From: CAYNUJ01 sp964573255 | Lineage (GTDB): Bacteria; Bacteroidota; Ignavibacteria; Ignavibacteriales; Melioribacteraceae | Assembly: GCA_964573255.1 (NCBI GenBank) | Contig: CAZNJB010000009.1 | Coordinates: forward strand, 28,108 to 92,107 | Reading direction: 5' to 3' | DNA: 64,000 bases | Notes under the pieces: model-generated | Told to the model about the DNA's origin: nothing | What the model saw: the letters and a program-made list of their open reading frames with translations, nothing else | Databases searched by the model: none | Shown: positions 17,459 through 26,855 of the stretch, piece after piece | How the letters are laid out: each line of letters opens with the position of its first letter | How positions within the stretch are numbered: the stretch's first letter is position 1 | Translations under genes and position numbers: made by a program

Positions 17459-18082
17459 CTATGGTGCAAATAATAAATTAGAAGTCCATTCTATTAAACT
17501 CAAAAAGTATTTCCAGAGAGGACTATAAATCAATAGCATTAAAATAATCAAACTATAACGGGATATTGAAATGAAAATGGGCTTAAGATGAGGTGGTAAA
17601 AGATGATTCAGCACATGTGAACCGTCCAATGGAGGTATAGGTAGTAAATTAAAATAGAACAAAAATATGTTGAAAATAAAAGGCATATATAAATAATTTA
17701 TCAATCTGCTTTCACTAGGCAAATAATTAAGGAGAATGGAAAACAGAACCGCCAACATCAAATTAGAAATTGGTCCCGCCGTTGAAACTATAATATCATC
17801 CCGAACAGGGTTCTTGAAATTATGATGATTAACCGGTACAGGTTTAGCCCAGCCGATTACTGCAAAACCTGATAATAACGAAATAGCGGGAATAATTATT
17901 GAGCCGAATAAGTCCAAATGTTTGAGTGGATTAAGTGTTAGGCGTCCTTCATTTTTAGCTGTGTTGTCGCCGAACCTGTATGCAAAATATGCGTGTGAAA
18001 ATTCATGAACTGCCAACGATATTAAAAAAAACGGAATAAAAACCATTATGTAAAAAAGTCTGGGGTTAATTGTAATATCCAT
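17459..18082 (-). CDS. Site-2 protease family membrane metalloprotease (M50)
   Basis: A 207-residue polytopic membrane protein with the zinc-binding HEFSH motif (H26, E27, H30) in the first-third helix and a second conserved motif near the C-terminal half (LLPIPPLDGSHVLNHLLP), where the Asp of LDG is the third zinc ligand. It belongs to the short, PDZ-less M50 branch (YwhC/SREBP-like) rather than full RseP. Substrate unknown. It begins one base after the xerD stop, so it is probably co-transcribed with xerD. Confidence 0.85.
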   Translation of the reverse strand: MDITINPRLFYIMVFIPFFLISLAVHEFSHAYFAYRFGDNTAKNEGRLTLNPLKHLDLFGSIIIPAISLLSGFAVIGWAKPVPVNHHNFKNPVRDDIIVSTAGPISNLMLAVLFSILLNYLPSESRLINYLYMPFIFNIFLFYFNLLPIPPLDGSHVLNHLLPPHLKPIFISISRYSLIILMLLIYSPLWKYFLSLIEWTSNLLFAP

Positions 18083-18976
18083 TTATCCTCTCGGGTGAAA
18101 ATCGTGATGAACTTGTTTAATATATTGTCTATCTATATGAGTATAAATCTGAGTAGTAGAAATACTTGAATGTCCCAGCATTTCCTGAACAGCCCTCAAA
18201 TCTGCTCCACCTTCAATTAAATGTGTAGCAAATGAATGTCGAAAAGTATGCGGATGAATTTCCTTCTTGATTTCCGCATCTTTAACATACTTATCAATAA
18301 TCTTCCATACTGCCATTCTGCTTAATTTGCTTCCCCTTACACTGAGAAAAACATAATCCTTACTAACATTTCTTTTAACCAAAAAAGGTCTGGAATTAAT
18401 CAAATATTTGGTAACCCATTGAATCGCAGAGGTGCCGATAGGAATAATTCTCTCTTTACTCCCCTTGCCAAAAACTCTGATTACTTCATCTTTTAAAAGC
18501 AAATCACTCTTTTTTAAATTAATGGATTCACTAACTCTCAAACCACAGGAATAAAGAATTTCCAATATAGCCCTATCACGAAGCCCGAATTTATCATTTG
18601 TATCCGGCAAGCTAAAAATTTTATCAATCTCTTCAACTGAAAGAACTGTAGGTAGTTTTCTTGAAAGTTTAACGGACAACATAGATTCAGTCGGATCACT
18701 CTCAATATAATTGGATTGATGCAAATAGCTGAAGAATCCTTTTAATGAAGAAATATAACGTGCAGTTGTGGAAGATTTGTAGCCCGCTTCTCTTTGTATT
18801 TGCATAAATTGAGAAATATGCACTGAATTTACTTGATTTAAATCATCTATGTCATTTTCTTCACAAAATATGAAGAAGTTATTAATATCATTTTTATAAG
18901 AATTAATTGTATTATCAGATAGATTCTTTTCCAGCCTGAGAACGGCAAGATATTCCGATACAAATTGATCAAACAT
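18083..18976 (-). CDS. xerD: Tyrosine recombinase XerD-like
   Basis: Site-specific recombinase that resolves chromosome dimers with a XerC partner. Using the ATG at 18976 the protein is 297 residues, matching XerD length. A longer frame to 19045 only adds residues unlike the family. The N-terminal SAM-like DNA-binding domain (1-105) precedes the catalytic domain with R147 (CGLRVSE), K171, H243 and R246 (HTFRH), H269 (GHSS) and nucleophile Y278 (IYTH). The start overlaps the preceding HD gene by 8 bases (ATGTTTGA). No phage or integron context is visible, so a housekeeping Xer role is preferred. Confidence 0.88.
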   Translation of the reverse strand: MFDQFVSEYLAVLRLEKNLSDNTINSYKNDINNFFIFCEENDIDDLNQVNSVHISQFMQIQREAGYKSSTTARYISSLKGFFSYLHQSNYIESDPTESMLSVKLSRKLPTVLSVEEIDKIFSLPDTNDKFGLRDRAILEILYSCGLRVSESINLKKSDLLLKDEVIRVFGKGSKERIIPIGTSAIQWVTKYLINSRPFLVKRNVSKDYVFLSVRGSKLSRMAVWKIIDKYVKDAEIKKEIHPHTFRHSFATHLIEGGADLRAVQEMLGHSSISTTQIYTHIDRQYIKQVHHDFHPRG

Positions 18977-20144
18977 TTTCTTCGCCGGAATCTTTCTCCA
19001 TGTCGTCTTGATGAGGATAACGGATTCTTCTATGATGCTGGCCAATAAGCGTATTCACATAAGATTCTTTAATTCTATTGAGATCTTTAAATGTAATAGG
19101 CGCATAATCCAACTGACCGTCTTCCAATCTTTGTTTGAAAATGTTGGAAATAATATTTTCCACTTTTTGTTTATCCGGCTGCTCCATTGCCCTTACGGCT
19201 GATTCACAGGCATCGGCAAGCATAACCAGTGCGGTTTCCTTCGTATTCGGTTTAGGTCCGGGATAACGGAATTCATCTTCAGTAACCTTCTCTTCACCCA
19301 ATTGTTCTTTTGCTTTCTCGTAAAAATAGCTAATTACCATAGTGCCGTGATGCATTGGAATAAAGTCAATTATGGAATTTGGGAGATTATTTTCTTCAGC
19401 TAATTTAATTCCTAACTTCACGTGATTTATAATCAGTTGAACACTTTCCCTAGGATTTAAATCATCGTGAATATTCTTATTCATCTGGTTTTCTACAAAC
19501 CCTTCAGGCTCAACTGTTTTCCCAATATCATGATAATACGCTCCTACCCGAGCCAAAATTGGATTAGCCCCGATTGCTTCTGCCGCGGATTCAACCATCG
19601 AGCCAATAGTTAAGGAATGATTAAATGTGCCCGGTGCTTTTCGGGCTAACTCCTTAAGCATCGGAGAATTAAAATCAGTCAATTCAAGTAATGTTAAATC
19701 GGTAGTAATCCTGAAAATTCTTTCGACAAAAATTATCAATCCATAAGCTAAAACCGGACTTATCAACGAATTGCTTGCAGCAAAAGAAGATGATATCAGA
19801 ATTTCCTGAATCGATTTATAACTTTCCAATCCAAATGCAAGAATACTTAAAACATAGCCTATCAGGATAAATAAGAATGAACGGAAAATCTGATTCCTAT
19901 TTTTAATATCTCTAACGGAAAAAACTGCCAAACCTCCGGCAACTATATTCATTACGGAAAAAACATAATCGTTTCCGTGTATTCCCCCCGTAATTAAAGA
20001 TGCAATAACCGTAGTATAAAAGCCCATCCTTGAATCGAACACAATCGTAACTAAAATAGATACTACTGGAATTAATATTAATAACTGAACGGGAGCGTTC
20101 ACCTCGATTTGATGGACTAAAAATGTAAGAAAACTTACAAACAA
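18969..20144 (-). CDS. 7TM-HD c-di-AMP phosphodiesterase (PgpH-like), C-terminal part after a frameshift
   Basis: Membrane helices followed by a cytoplasmic HD phosphohydrolase domain, as in PgpH/YqfF-type enzymes that hydrolyse cyclic di-AMP. The first 150 residues hold about six helices. The HD domain has H176 (FNHSL), H205-D206 (YYHDIGK), H265-H266 (PMHHGT) and D311. The frame opens at a TTG, but the same frame stays open upstream to about 20256. There it encodes a first helix and loop (LHILVILIIYINYIYLF, then RKKIFNDNF and LVLLSVLILFVSFL) with no break. The adjacent upstream gene supplies the extracellular domain, so this is the second half of one roughly 730-residue protein, separated by a one-base shift. 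Confidence 0.82.
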   Translation of the reverse strand: MFVSFLTFLVHQIEVNAPVQLLILIPVVSILVTIVFDSRMGFYTTVIASLITGGIHGNDYVFSVMNIVAGGLAVFSVRDIKNRNQIFRSFLFILIGYVLSILAFGLESYKSIQEILISSSFAASNSLISPVLAYGLIIFVERIFRITTDLTLLELTDFNSPMLKELARKAPGTFNHSLTIGSMVESAAEAIGANPILARVGAYYHDIGKTVEPEGFVENQMNKNIHDDLNPRESVQLIINHVKLGIKLAEENNLPNSIIDFIPMHHGTMVISYFYEKAKEQLGEEKVTEDEFRYPGPKPNTKETALVMLADACESAVRAMEQPDKQKVENIISNIFKQRLEDGQLDYAPITFKDLNRIKESYVNTLIGQHHRRIRYPHQDDMEKDSGEENV

Positions 20145-20233
20145 TATTAAGACTGAAAGTAAGACTAGTTTAAAGTTATCGTTAAATATTTTCTTACGGA
20201 AGAGATAAATGTAATTAATGTAAATAATAAGTA

Positions 20234-21166
20234 TTACGAGTATATGAAGGAACTTACCCCGTATTGGGAAAGTTGTTCAATAATTGAAGTAACTTCGCCT
20301 TTTGCTTTTCTGTATGCTTCAATTTTATCTTTTATCTCTTTGGTAATTCGATCATGCTTGGCTACTATTCTCTCATTTTCATTAACAATATATTTCGTTC
20401 TGGGAACCTTGTCTTTAGCTAATTTAATTGCTAAATCGGTTTCGGATTGACTGAAATTAATATTAGGCTTTAAGAATTTCTCAATAATTTCTAAAACGGC
20501 TTGATTCAAAGAGAGATCGAAACTAAAGTTATTGTTCAAATATTTTGTAATAAAATCTTTAGCTGATTCATAATCATAAAATTTTGTCTTTTTCACCAAA
20601 TCTTCAAATTTCCCGTCTCTCAGGGCAATTTTCTCTTTTTCAATTTGATCAATAGGAATATCTATTATGCCTCTTCTGTATATACGCCTAATTAACGAAT
20701 AGATAATATTAAACACATCATCTAAGGTTTTTCCGTTTGCAGTTGTAATTAATTTTTCTGCTGCACGAACTTGTTTCAATTTTTGAAGAGTGGAAAAACT
20801 CAACCCCATAATTGGCGCATCTGATGCACTGAATATTGTAGTATCCAGTATTTCAGTTAATTTTTTTTGGTAAATCTTAATAGAATCTAAAATTTGTTTC
20901 TGTATTTCTGTATTTTTAATAAATACTTGCGGTACTTTTTCAGCCTCTTCTCTCTGCTTTTGAAGATAAATAACCGGATCTTCGGGTACTTCGAAAGTCA
21001 TAGATGCAATTAAATCATCCTCAATCCAAATAGTGCCCACACTAATATCCGATTCTAAAGATTCCCCCTTGGGAAACATGAGTACAATTAAAGTAACAGA
21101 TACCAAGAGTAAAGCAACTTTAATTGTACGGCTCGTTTTGAACCTGTTTTTGATATCTTCCTTCAT
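20234..21166 (-). CDS. 7TM-HD c-di-AMP phosphodiesterase (PgpH-like), N-terminal part ending at a frameshift
   Basis: 310 residues comprising a short cytoplasmic tail, one membrane helix (about 15-31) and a large extracytoplasmic domain of the 7TMR-HDED type, with the VPEDPVIYLQKQREEAEKVP segment near the N-terminus. The frame ends with a few residues (VSSFIYS) that do not match membrane sequence. Reading one frame over after residue G303 (SQYG) gives a hydrophobic helix leading straight into the downstream HD protein. In intact homologues both parts form one polypeptide. The gene starts one base after the remains of a HAD hydrolase gene. As written, the protein would be cut before its six-helix bundle and HD domain and would be inactive. 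Confidence 0.75.
   Translation of the reverse strand: MKEDIKNRFKTSRTIKVALLLVSVTLIVLMFPKGESLESDISVGTIWIEDDLIASMTFEVPEDPVIYLQKQREEAEKVPQVFIKNTEIQKQILDSIKIYQKKLTEILDTTIFSASDAPIMGLSFSTLQKLKQVRAAEKLITTANGKTLDDVFNIIYSLIRRIYRRGIIDIPIDQIEKEKIALRDGKFEDLVKKTKFYDYESAKDFITKYLNNNFSFDLSLNQAVLEIIEKFLKPNINFSQSETDLAIKLAKDKVPRTKYIVNENERIVAKHDRITKEIKDKIEAYRKAKGEVTSIIEQLSQYGVSSFIYS
20257..20260 (-). other. Likely frameshift site (G4 run) in the PgpH-like gene
   Basis: Four G residues on the coding strand within TACGGGGTAAG. Adding one G makes Y-G-G-K-F-L-H-I-L and joins the extracytoplasmic half to the membrane/HD half with no stop. This could be a sequencing or assembly error in a homopolymer, a true mutation, or phase-variable slippage; a run of only four makes slippage less likely. 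Confidence 0.6.
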
Positions 21167-21167
21167 A

Positions 21168-21626
21168 TTATTCTTTTGCTTCTAATATCATTTCAAATAA
21201 TTCAGCAGTTGCATCCTCGTTATTTGTTCTCTGAGTAATGTGGTCAGCAAGCCGTTGAATTTCCGGAACGGCATTCGCTACAGCTACTTTTATAGCTTTA
21301 GTTTCAAATAAAGATCTGTCGTTATACCAATCTCCCACAACAACGGTTTCTTTCATCTTTATTTTCAAATGCTTCTGAAGCCTTTTCAAACCAGTTCCTT
21401 TACTACATCCATGTTTTCTACTTTCAATATAATAAATTCCTTTATTTCTATGGGATTTATAATAATTTGTATTAAGTCCAAAAGAATAATGAAACATTAA
21501 CTTTATACAAACCTTTTATAATTTCTTTGATTCTTTTCCAATCATGTAGTCATTCAAGAATAAACCATCTAAATCCAGTATAACTGACTTTACATTTTTA
21601 TTTTCATTTTTGATTAACACATACAC
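21168..21626 (-). pseudogene. Decayed HAD-superfamily (Cof-like) hydrolase
   Basis: A GTG at 21626 opens a frame with HAD motif I (SVILDLDGLFLND) that stops after 37 codons at 21516. In the same frame downstream, an ATG at 21497 begins a 109-residue stretch with the C-terminal HAD core: a conserved lysine region (HGCSKGTGLKRL) and motif IV GDWYNDRSLF. About 120 residues of cap domain and motif II are missing compared with normal Cof-type proteins (about 270 residues). A short stretch in another frame near 21485-21540 (RIKEIIKGLYK) also looks protein-like, so there is more than one lesion. The 109-residue piece alone could be translated but lacks the catalytic aspartates. Confidence 0.7.
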
Positions 21627-21655
21627 TTAAATTTACTTAAACATTTTCAAAAAAA

Positions 21656-23074
21656 TTATTTTTTACTTAAGTCCAATTTGGATAGAATAGAGCCAATCGA
21701 AATAGTTACAATTACCCCAATAATCGTAAACCAAGTCCAAGCTACTAAATTAAGAGCAATTACTGTAACCATAACGAAAATACCTGCGGTAAATCCAGCG
21801 AGTGCATCCTCCTGCGTTGCCCCTTTAACAAATAAACCCAAAAAGAAAGTCCCCAGCAATCCGCCGTAAGTAAACGAAGCAATACTTAATGCCAATTCAA
21901 CAACCGTTTGTGGTGAATTCATAAAAAATATTGCTGCAAAAACGAGCATTACAGCCCAGAAAATCGTGAATAATCTAGATACTCTTAATTCATTTCCTAT
22001 CTTTCCCCCTCTTAAAGGACGATAAAGATCCATCATACTGCTTGAAGATAAAGAACTGATTGAACCTGCTAAAGTTGACATAGCAGCAGCAAATAAACCA
22101 GCAATAATTATCCCCGAAAAAGGAGATGGAACTTTTTCTATAATAAATTTAGGAAATATTTCGTCAGATTTAATGCTCATCGGTCCATAATATGCATACA
22201 GCATTACACCGACAATCATAAAAATAAGGAACTGAATATTTACTATAATTCCACTGCCAATTAAAGCTTTTCTTCCATCTTTTAAACTTTTAGTGCTTAA
22301 CAACCTTTGTACTATCAATTGATCGGTACCGTGAGATGCCATAGAAAGAAAAGCACCTCCCATCAATCCTCCCAATAACGTATAAGGCTGGGTGAAAAAA
22401 CCTTTAAGACCATTATCAAACCCTAAATTAATAACATCCAATTTACCAGCCGCTGTTGCCATTACATCGTTCCAACCACCGGGAAGATAGGTGTTCAATA
22501 AAAAGACTCCCGCTAGAATTGCCCCACCTAAATAAATAAACATCAATAAAACATCTACCCAAATTACACCCTTTAAGCCGCCTGTTGTTGTATATAAAAG
22601 CGTAATCACCGCAATTATGATAATCGCTAGTGGATAGCTGATATCAAGCATTAATTTCAATGGAATTGCAGTTGCAAATAACCTTACACCGTCGGCTGCG
22701 GTTCTTGTAAAAAGAAAAACCACAGAAGCAAAACTACGAGTTTTTTTCCCAAATCTATTTTCCAAGAACTCATAAGCGGTTACCAAATTCCCTTCATAAT
22801 ATTTAGGCAAGAGAAATATAGAAATAAAAATACGTCCCAACAGATAACCAGCAGTAACTTGAAGGAAATTCAAATTAGTTAAATAGGCTAACCCCGGAAT
22901 CGAAATAAAAGTGAGGGTAGAAGTCTCGGCTGCTACGATGGAAAAACAAACAGCCCACCAAGGAATGGACTTAGCACCAAGAAAATAATCATTTACAGTG
23001 CGTTGCTTTCCCCCGCTAATTGCGCCTAAAACAGCTGTTCCAATTAAAAAAAGAATAATAACTAGATAATCCAC
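21656..23074 (-). CDS. Sodium:solute symporter (SSS family)
   Basis: A 472-residue inner membrane protein with about 13 helices. The SSS pattern is seen in the N-terminal NDYFLGAKSIPWWAVCFSIVAAETS (29-53) and in the GLKGVIWVDVL segment after helix 5 (about 167-177). Members couple Na+ entry to uptake of sugars, amino acids, carboxylates or other solutes. The substrate cannot be told from sequence. It follows the STAS-domain gene by 19 bases, but no functional link is evident. Confidence 0.88.
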   Translation of the reverse strand: MDYLVIILFLIGTAVLGAISGGKQRTVNDYFLGAKSIPWWAVCFSIVAAETSTLTFISIPGLAYLTNLNFLQVTAGYLLGRIFISIFLLPKYYEGNLVTAYEFLENRFGKKTRSFASVVFLFTRTAADGVRLFATAIPLKLMLDISYPLAIIIIAVITLLYTTTGGLKGVIWVDVLLMFIYLGGAILAGVFLLNTYLPGGWNDVMATAAGKLDVINLGFDNGLKGFFTQPYTLLGGLMGGAFLSMASHGTDQLIVQRLLSTKSLKDGRKALIGSGIIVNIQFLIFMIVGVMLYAYYGPMSIKSDEIFPKFIIEKVPSPFSGIIIAGLFAAAMSTLAGSISSLSSSSMMDLYRPLRGGKIGNELRVSRLFTIFWAVMLVFAAIFFMNSPQTVVELALSIASFTYGGLLGTFFLGLFVKGATQEDALAGFTAGIFVMVTVIALNLVAWTWFTIIGVIVTISIGSILSKLDLSKK

Positions 23075-23093
23075 AAATTATCCCCTAATTTAC

Positions 23094-23453
23094 CTATTGC
23101 CCTTTTAGATCATTTATGGCTTCTTCAACAGAATCGCATACAACGAGGATTCTATTGAGCTGTGAAATATCAATTAAATTCTTCACTCCTTTTTGCGGAT
23201 TAGCTATTCGTAGTTCTCCATCAATCCCCTGAAGAAGCCGATATGCTAATAATATTGAACTCAAACCGGAGCTATCACAATATTCAACATCCGACAAATC
23301 GATTACGAGCTTCTTTACTTCACCGCTTGTAAGCAGAATTGTAAATTCACCTTTAATATAACCTGCTATAGAAGCATCGAAACGACTTTCCTTCAGCTTA
23401 AATACAGCCAAATCACCGTCATTTTGCACTTCTATCTTAATTTCTTCATTCAT
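23094..23453 (-). CDS. STAS-domain anti-sigma factor antagonist
   Basis: A 119-residue single STAS domain protein, like SpoIIAA/RsbV. The phosphorylatable serine region is DLSDVEYCDSSGLSSILLAY (about 49-68), where one of the DSSG serines is normally phosphorylated by a partner kinase. Such proteins control anti-sigma factors by partner switching or act in stress signalling. No RsbW-like kinase gene is seen nearby, so the partner is elsewhere. Confidence 0.88.
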   Translation of the reverse strand: MNEEIKIEVQNDGDLAVFKLKESRFDASIAGYIKGEFTILLTSGEVKKLVIDLSDVEYCDSSGLSSILLAYRLLQGIDGELRIANPQKGVKNLIDISQLNRILVVCDSVEEAINDLKGQ

Positions 23454-23485
23454 ATCAATCTCTGTATGCTATTTATACTAAACAA

Positions 23486-24010
23486 TCAAAACATTTGTAA
23501 TGAATTTAATAAATTTCTATAATAAATTTCAGGATTTATTTCATTTGTCTTTATCATAAAATTATAACATTCCGGCAGCATATCTCCCCAATGACCAATC
23601 ACAAACTTTGCGTTAATCAAAGCACACAAACCGAGTAGAAAAATATCCGAATTAATATTCAAATTGACAAACACATCGAATTCTGTATCGGAAAATTGTT
23701 CCGCAATTTTTTTACCTGGAAGACCAAGTTTAGTGGCTCCCAATTTGTTATAAGGAATTAATTTAATTCCTTCATCACTAACTTTACTATAAGACGTTTC
23801 TAACAATAGCAAAGTGCATTTTTTTTTATGAATTTTAAAATATTTAACTATTTCAAAAGCATCTTCAAAATAAGCGGTATCCTCAGGCATCACAAAACAA
23901 AAGTTCATCGAGGATGTTATAAATTTATTTGAGATCTCCTCCCGGCTCTTTTTAGCAAGCTTTCTTTTTAATAACCCAAGCGCAACTTTTGTCAACAAGT
24001 TTTTAATCAC
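23486..24010 (-). CDS. Conserved hypothetical protein, possibly DUF6913-like
   Basis: A 174-residue protein without confident assignment. It has a lysine-rich N-terminus (KVALGLLKRKLAKKSREE), then alternating strands and helices with FDVFVNLNINSD (about 111-122) and INAKFVIGHWGD (132-143). This looks like a Rossmann-type half domain, reminiscent of heptosyltransferase-fold proteins and of the Bacteroidota DUF6913 family; that link is from memory and weak. It overlaps ligA by 4 bases (ATGA), so it is co-expressed with DNA ligase, but no role in replication is evident. Confidence 0.55.
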   Translation of the reverse strand: MIKNLLTKVALGLLKRKLAKKSREEISNKFITSSMNFCFVMPEDTAYFEDAFEIVKYFKIHKKKCTLLLLETSYSKVSDEGIKLIPYNKLGATKLGLPGKKIAEQFSDTEFDVFVNLNINSDIFLLGLCALINAKFVIGHWGDMLPECYNFMIKTNEINPEIYYRNLLNSLQMF

Positions 24011-26016
24011 GAAATCATCTCCAAAAACGTATTTTCATCCAATATCTTTATTCCGAGCTTTTTCGCTTTGTCATATTTAGAACCGGGCTTTTCACCAGCT
24101 ACAACATAGTCCGTCTTACTGCTAACCGTAGAGACAACTTTCCCACCCAAAGAAAGTATTCTTTCTTTAGCTTCATTTCTTCCCATTGTAGAAAGAGTGC
24201 CGGTAAGCACAAAAGAAAGCCCCATTATTTTAGACTCTTTTATAGTTTCAATTTCCTCGGTAAAATTCAGTCCGTAATTTCTTAATGTTTCGATTGTGTT
24301 AATATTTTTTTCATCACTAAAATATTTAATTAAGCTCTCACTAACGCTTGGACCAATATCCTGCACTTCTTCCAATTCTTCTTTACTGGCTTCCATTAGA
24401 GCGTCAATAGAATGGAAATGTTCTACTAACTTTCTCGAAGTTCCGGCACCTACATATCGAATACCGAGAGCAAACAAAACACGGTGAAAAGGTTGTTCTT
24501 TACTCTTTTCAATTGAATTGAGCAAATTATTCACACTTTTTTCGCCTAAACGCTCAATCTTTATTAATTCTTCTCTCCGCTTATTTAACTCATAAATATC
24601 AGTAAAGTTATTCAATATTTTCATATCAACAAATTGATCGATCAGAGATTCGCCAAGCCCCTCAATATCCATCGCATTTCTTGAAGCAAAATGAATAAGT
24701 TTACCTTTAATTTGCGCGGGACAAGCACTATTTACGCAATATACAGCCACTTCTTCCGTCGGTTTGAAAAGTTCGTGTTGGCAAACTGGGCATAATTCCG
24801 GTAATTGAACTTCCTCGGAATCTTCATTCCTCTGTGCTTTATCTACTGCAACAATTTTAGGGATTACGTCACCTCCCTTTTCGATGATTACAACATCACC
24901 TTGACGAATGTCCTTTCTTCTGATCTCTTCAATATTGTGCAGCGTAGCCCTGCTTATTGTAGAACCGGCAAGAAATACCGGCTCGAGCTCAGCAACGGGG
25001 GTTACTGCTCCCGTTCTCCCAACCTGCCAGGTAATTTTATTCAATTTTGTCTTAGCTTTTTGTGCTTTGAACTTAAAAGCTACCGCCCAACGGGGAGATT
25101 TAGCGATTGAGCCAAGTCTTTTCTGCTGCTCGGTAGAATTTAACTTAATTACCACACCGTCAATCTCATATGGCAGCTCATCTCTTTTTTCTTCCCAGTA
25201 ACGACAGTATTCAATTACTTCAGAAATATTTCTGCATAATCTAAAATTTGGATTAACCTTAAATCCAGCCTTAATTAAATAATTCAAGTTCTCGAATTGG
25301 GTTGAAGAGAATTCTTCATCACCCAAAAGATAATAAGTGAAAATATCGAGTGGACGAGATGCAACTATTCTCGGATCCAGCAGTTTTAGGGTGCCTGCTG
25401 TAGAATTACGCGGATTTGCGAACAATTTTTCATTGTTAGCCTCTCTTTGCCGGTTTAATTCTCTAAAATTTTCAATCTCCATAAATACTTCACCGCGAAC
25501 TTCAAATTCCGAATGAAGCGACTCCGGCAAAACAGAAAGATCAACTTTAAGCGGCACTGATTTGATTGTTTTAACATTTGCAGTAATATCTTCCCCCGTA
25601 GAACCATCTCCACGCGTTGCCGCTCTTTCAAATACTCCGTTTTTATAAAGAATACTTACCGAAACTCCGTCTATTTTTAATTCTGTAACATAATTATATT
25701 CCTCGTTCGGCAGCGCTTCTCTAATTCTTCTATCGAAATCAATAACTTCATTTTCATTGTAAGTATTCGCCAGACTCAGCATTTTAACTTTATGAACGAC
25801 TGGTGGAAATTCTTTTGTTAAATCAGAACCCACACGTTGAGTGGGACTGTCGGGCGAAATAAACTCCGGATGCTCCTCTTCAAGCTTCTGCAATTTCTTT
25901 ATCAGTTGATCATATTGATAATCAGGGATTTCCGGTTCGGCTTTCACGTAATAAAGATAATCGTGCCGGCGGATTTCTTCACGGAGTCTTTCTATTTCAA
26001 ATTTTACTGATTCCAT
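24007..26016 (-). CDS. ligA: NAD-dependent DNA ligase
   Basis: A 669-residue replicative DNA ligase. The adenylation lysine is K114 in KIDG (114-117). The OB fold follows, then a four-cysteine zinc finger (CPVC...CVNSAC), helix-hairpin-helix repeats near GLGES, GEKSVNNLL and VQDIGPSV, and a C-terminal BRCT domain (about 590-669, with LSFVLTGTLS and VVSTVSSKTDYVVAG). Length and domain order are normal. It shares one base with the RodZ-like gene stop (TAATG). Confidence 0.97.
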   Translation of the reverse strand: MESVKFEIERLREEIRRHDYLYYVKAEPEIPDYQYDQLIKKLQKLEEEHPEFISPDSPTQRVGSDLTKEFPPVVHKVKMLSLANTYNENEVIDFDRRIREALPNEEYNYVTELKIDGVSVSILYKNGVFERAATRGDGSTGEDITANVKTIKSVPLKVDLSVLPESLHSEFEVRGEVFMEIENFRELNRQREANNEKLFANPRNSTAGTLKLLDPRIVASRPLDIFTYYLLGDEEFSSTQFENLNYLIKAGFKVNPNFRLCRNISEVIEYCRYWEEKRDELPYEIDGVVIKLNSTEQQKRLGSIAKSPRWAVAFKFKAQKAKTKLNKITWQVGRTGAVTPVAELEPVFLAGSTISRATLHNIEEIRRKDIRQGDVVIIEKGGDVIPKIVAVDKAQRNEDSEEVQLPELCPVCQHELFKPTEEVAVYCVNSACPAQIKGKLIHFASRNAMDIEGLGESLIDQFVDMKILNNFTDIYELNKRREELIKIERLGEKSVNNLLNSIEKSKEQPFHRVLFALGIRYVGAGTSRKLVEHFHSIDALMEASKEELEEVQDIGPSVSESLIKYFSDEKNINTIETLRNYGLNFTEEIETIKESKIMGLSFVLTGTLSTMGRNEAKERILSLGGKVVSTVSSKTDYVVAGEKPGSKYDKAKKLGIKILDENTFLEMIS

Positions 26017-26846
26017 TAATCGGCTTTTTTTTCGATTGGGAGATATTTTATGCCATCCTTATTAACCAGAACATGCTTTACCTTTTTAACTCCGCCTTGT
26101 AATTCCAAATTTTTATTATTAAAAATTAATTTCACTCCGGCAGAATTTCCGATAACAAGATCAAAATCATTGTTTCCGGTAAAAGTTTTGGAACGCTCCG
26201 GATAGAGGATGAAATCTGTGGTTGAATCGGCATCAATAGTAACTTGCACCCAGGAAGTATCTATAGCTACAATTTTTAGTGTATTTAACTTTTTCGATTC
26301 CGTTGCTTTGGATTCTTCTTGTTCAATTACTTCGAATCGCTGCTTGCTTTGTTCAATAATTTCTTCATAAGGTTTTTCTTTTACAATCAAATCATCATTC
26401 TGGTTGAAAAATGCAAAATATATAATTAAACCGAGTATAACTACGCTAACAGCGGCAACAGCAGGAACAAACCAGGGTTGATTAACCGTTGAGGTACTCG
26501 ACATTGGGACAGGTGTTTCGGTTGTACTGTCATTGAATTGCGGTGTTTCTTCAACTGCCGGTTCATCTTGCTGAGGTATTTCAGCGGCGGAAACTAATTT
26601 GCCTTCACGCGCAAGGTCGTATTTACTAAGAGTTTCTTTTGCATTCAGTCCGATACTTTCAGCGTATTCTCTAATAAATGCTCTCATATAAACCTGAGGC
26701 ATTACATCAAAATTTCCGTCTTCGATAGCCTCCAAATAAGTTAGATCAATTCTTGTTCTAACTTTAATTTGCTGCAGAGTAATGTTTTGCTCCTTCCGAA
26801 TTTTTTTCAATTCGTCGGCAAATGCTTTTAACTTGGCAGAATCCAT
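26016..26846 (-). CDS. rodZ: RodZ-like helix-turn-helix membrane protein
   Basis: A 276-residue protein with an N-terminal HTH_25 domain (about 7-75, ELKKIRKEQNITLQQIKVRT), a linker rich in Pro/Glu/Thr, one membrane helix (about 125-147) and a C-terminal periplasmic DUF4115-like domain (about 185-270, with SWVQVTIDADST). This is the RodZ layout linking MreB to the elongasome in rod-shaped cells. No mreB is in the window. It lies 9 bases after rsmB and overlaps ligA by one base. Confidence 0.8.
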   Translation of the reverse strand: MDSAKLKAFADELKKIRKEQNITLQQIKVRTRIDLTYLEAIEDGNFDVMPQVYMRAFIREYAESIGLNAKETLSKYDLAREGKLVSAAEIPQQDEPAVEETPQFNDSTTETPVPMSSTSTVNQPWFVPAVAAVSVVILGLIIYFAFFNQNDDLIVKEKPYEEIIEQSKQRFEVIEQEESKATESKKLNTLKIVAIDTSWVQVTIDADSTTDFILYPERSKTFTGNNDFDLVIGNSAGVKLIFNNKNLELQGGVKKVKHVLVNKDGIKYLPIEKKAD

Positions 26847-26855
26847 AAAATACCT

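Noticed and set aside
18083..18976. XerD-like gene as an integrase of a mobile element
   Set aside because: Length and motifs fit housekeeping XerD, and no att repeats or phage genes are nearby.
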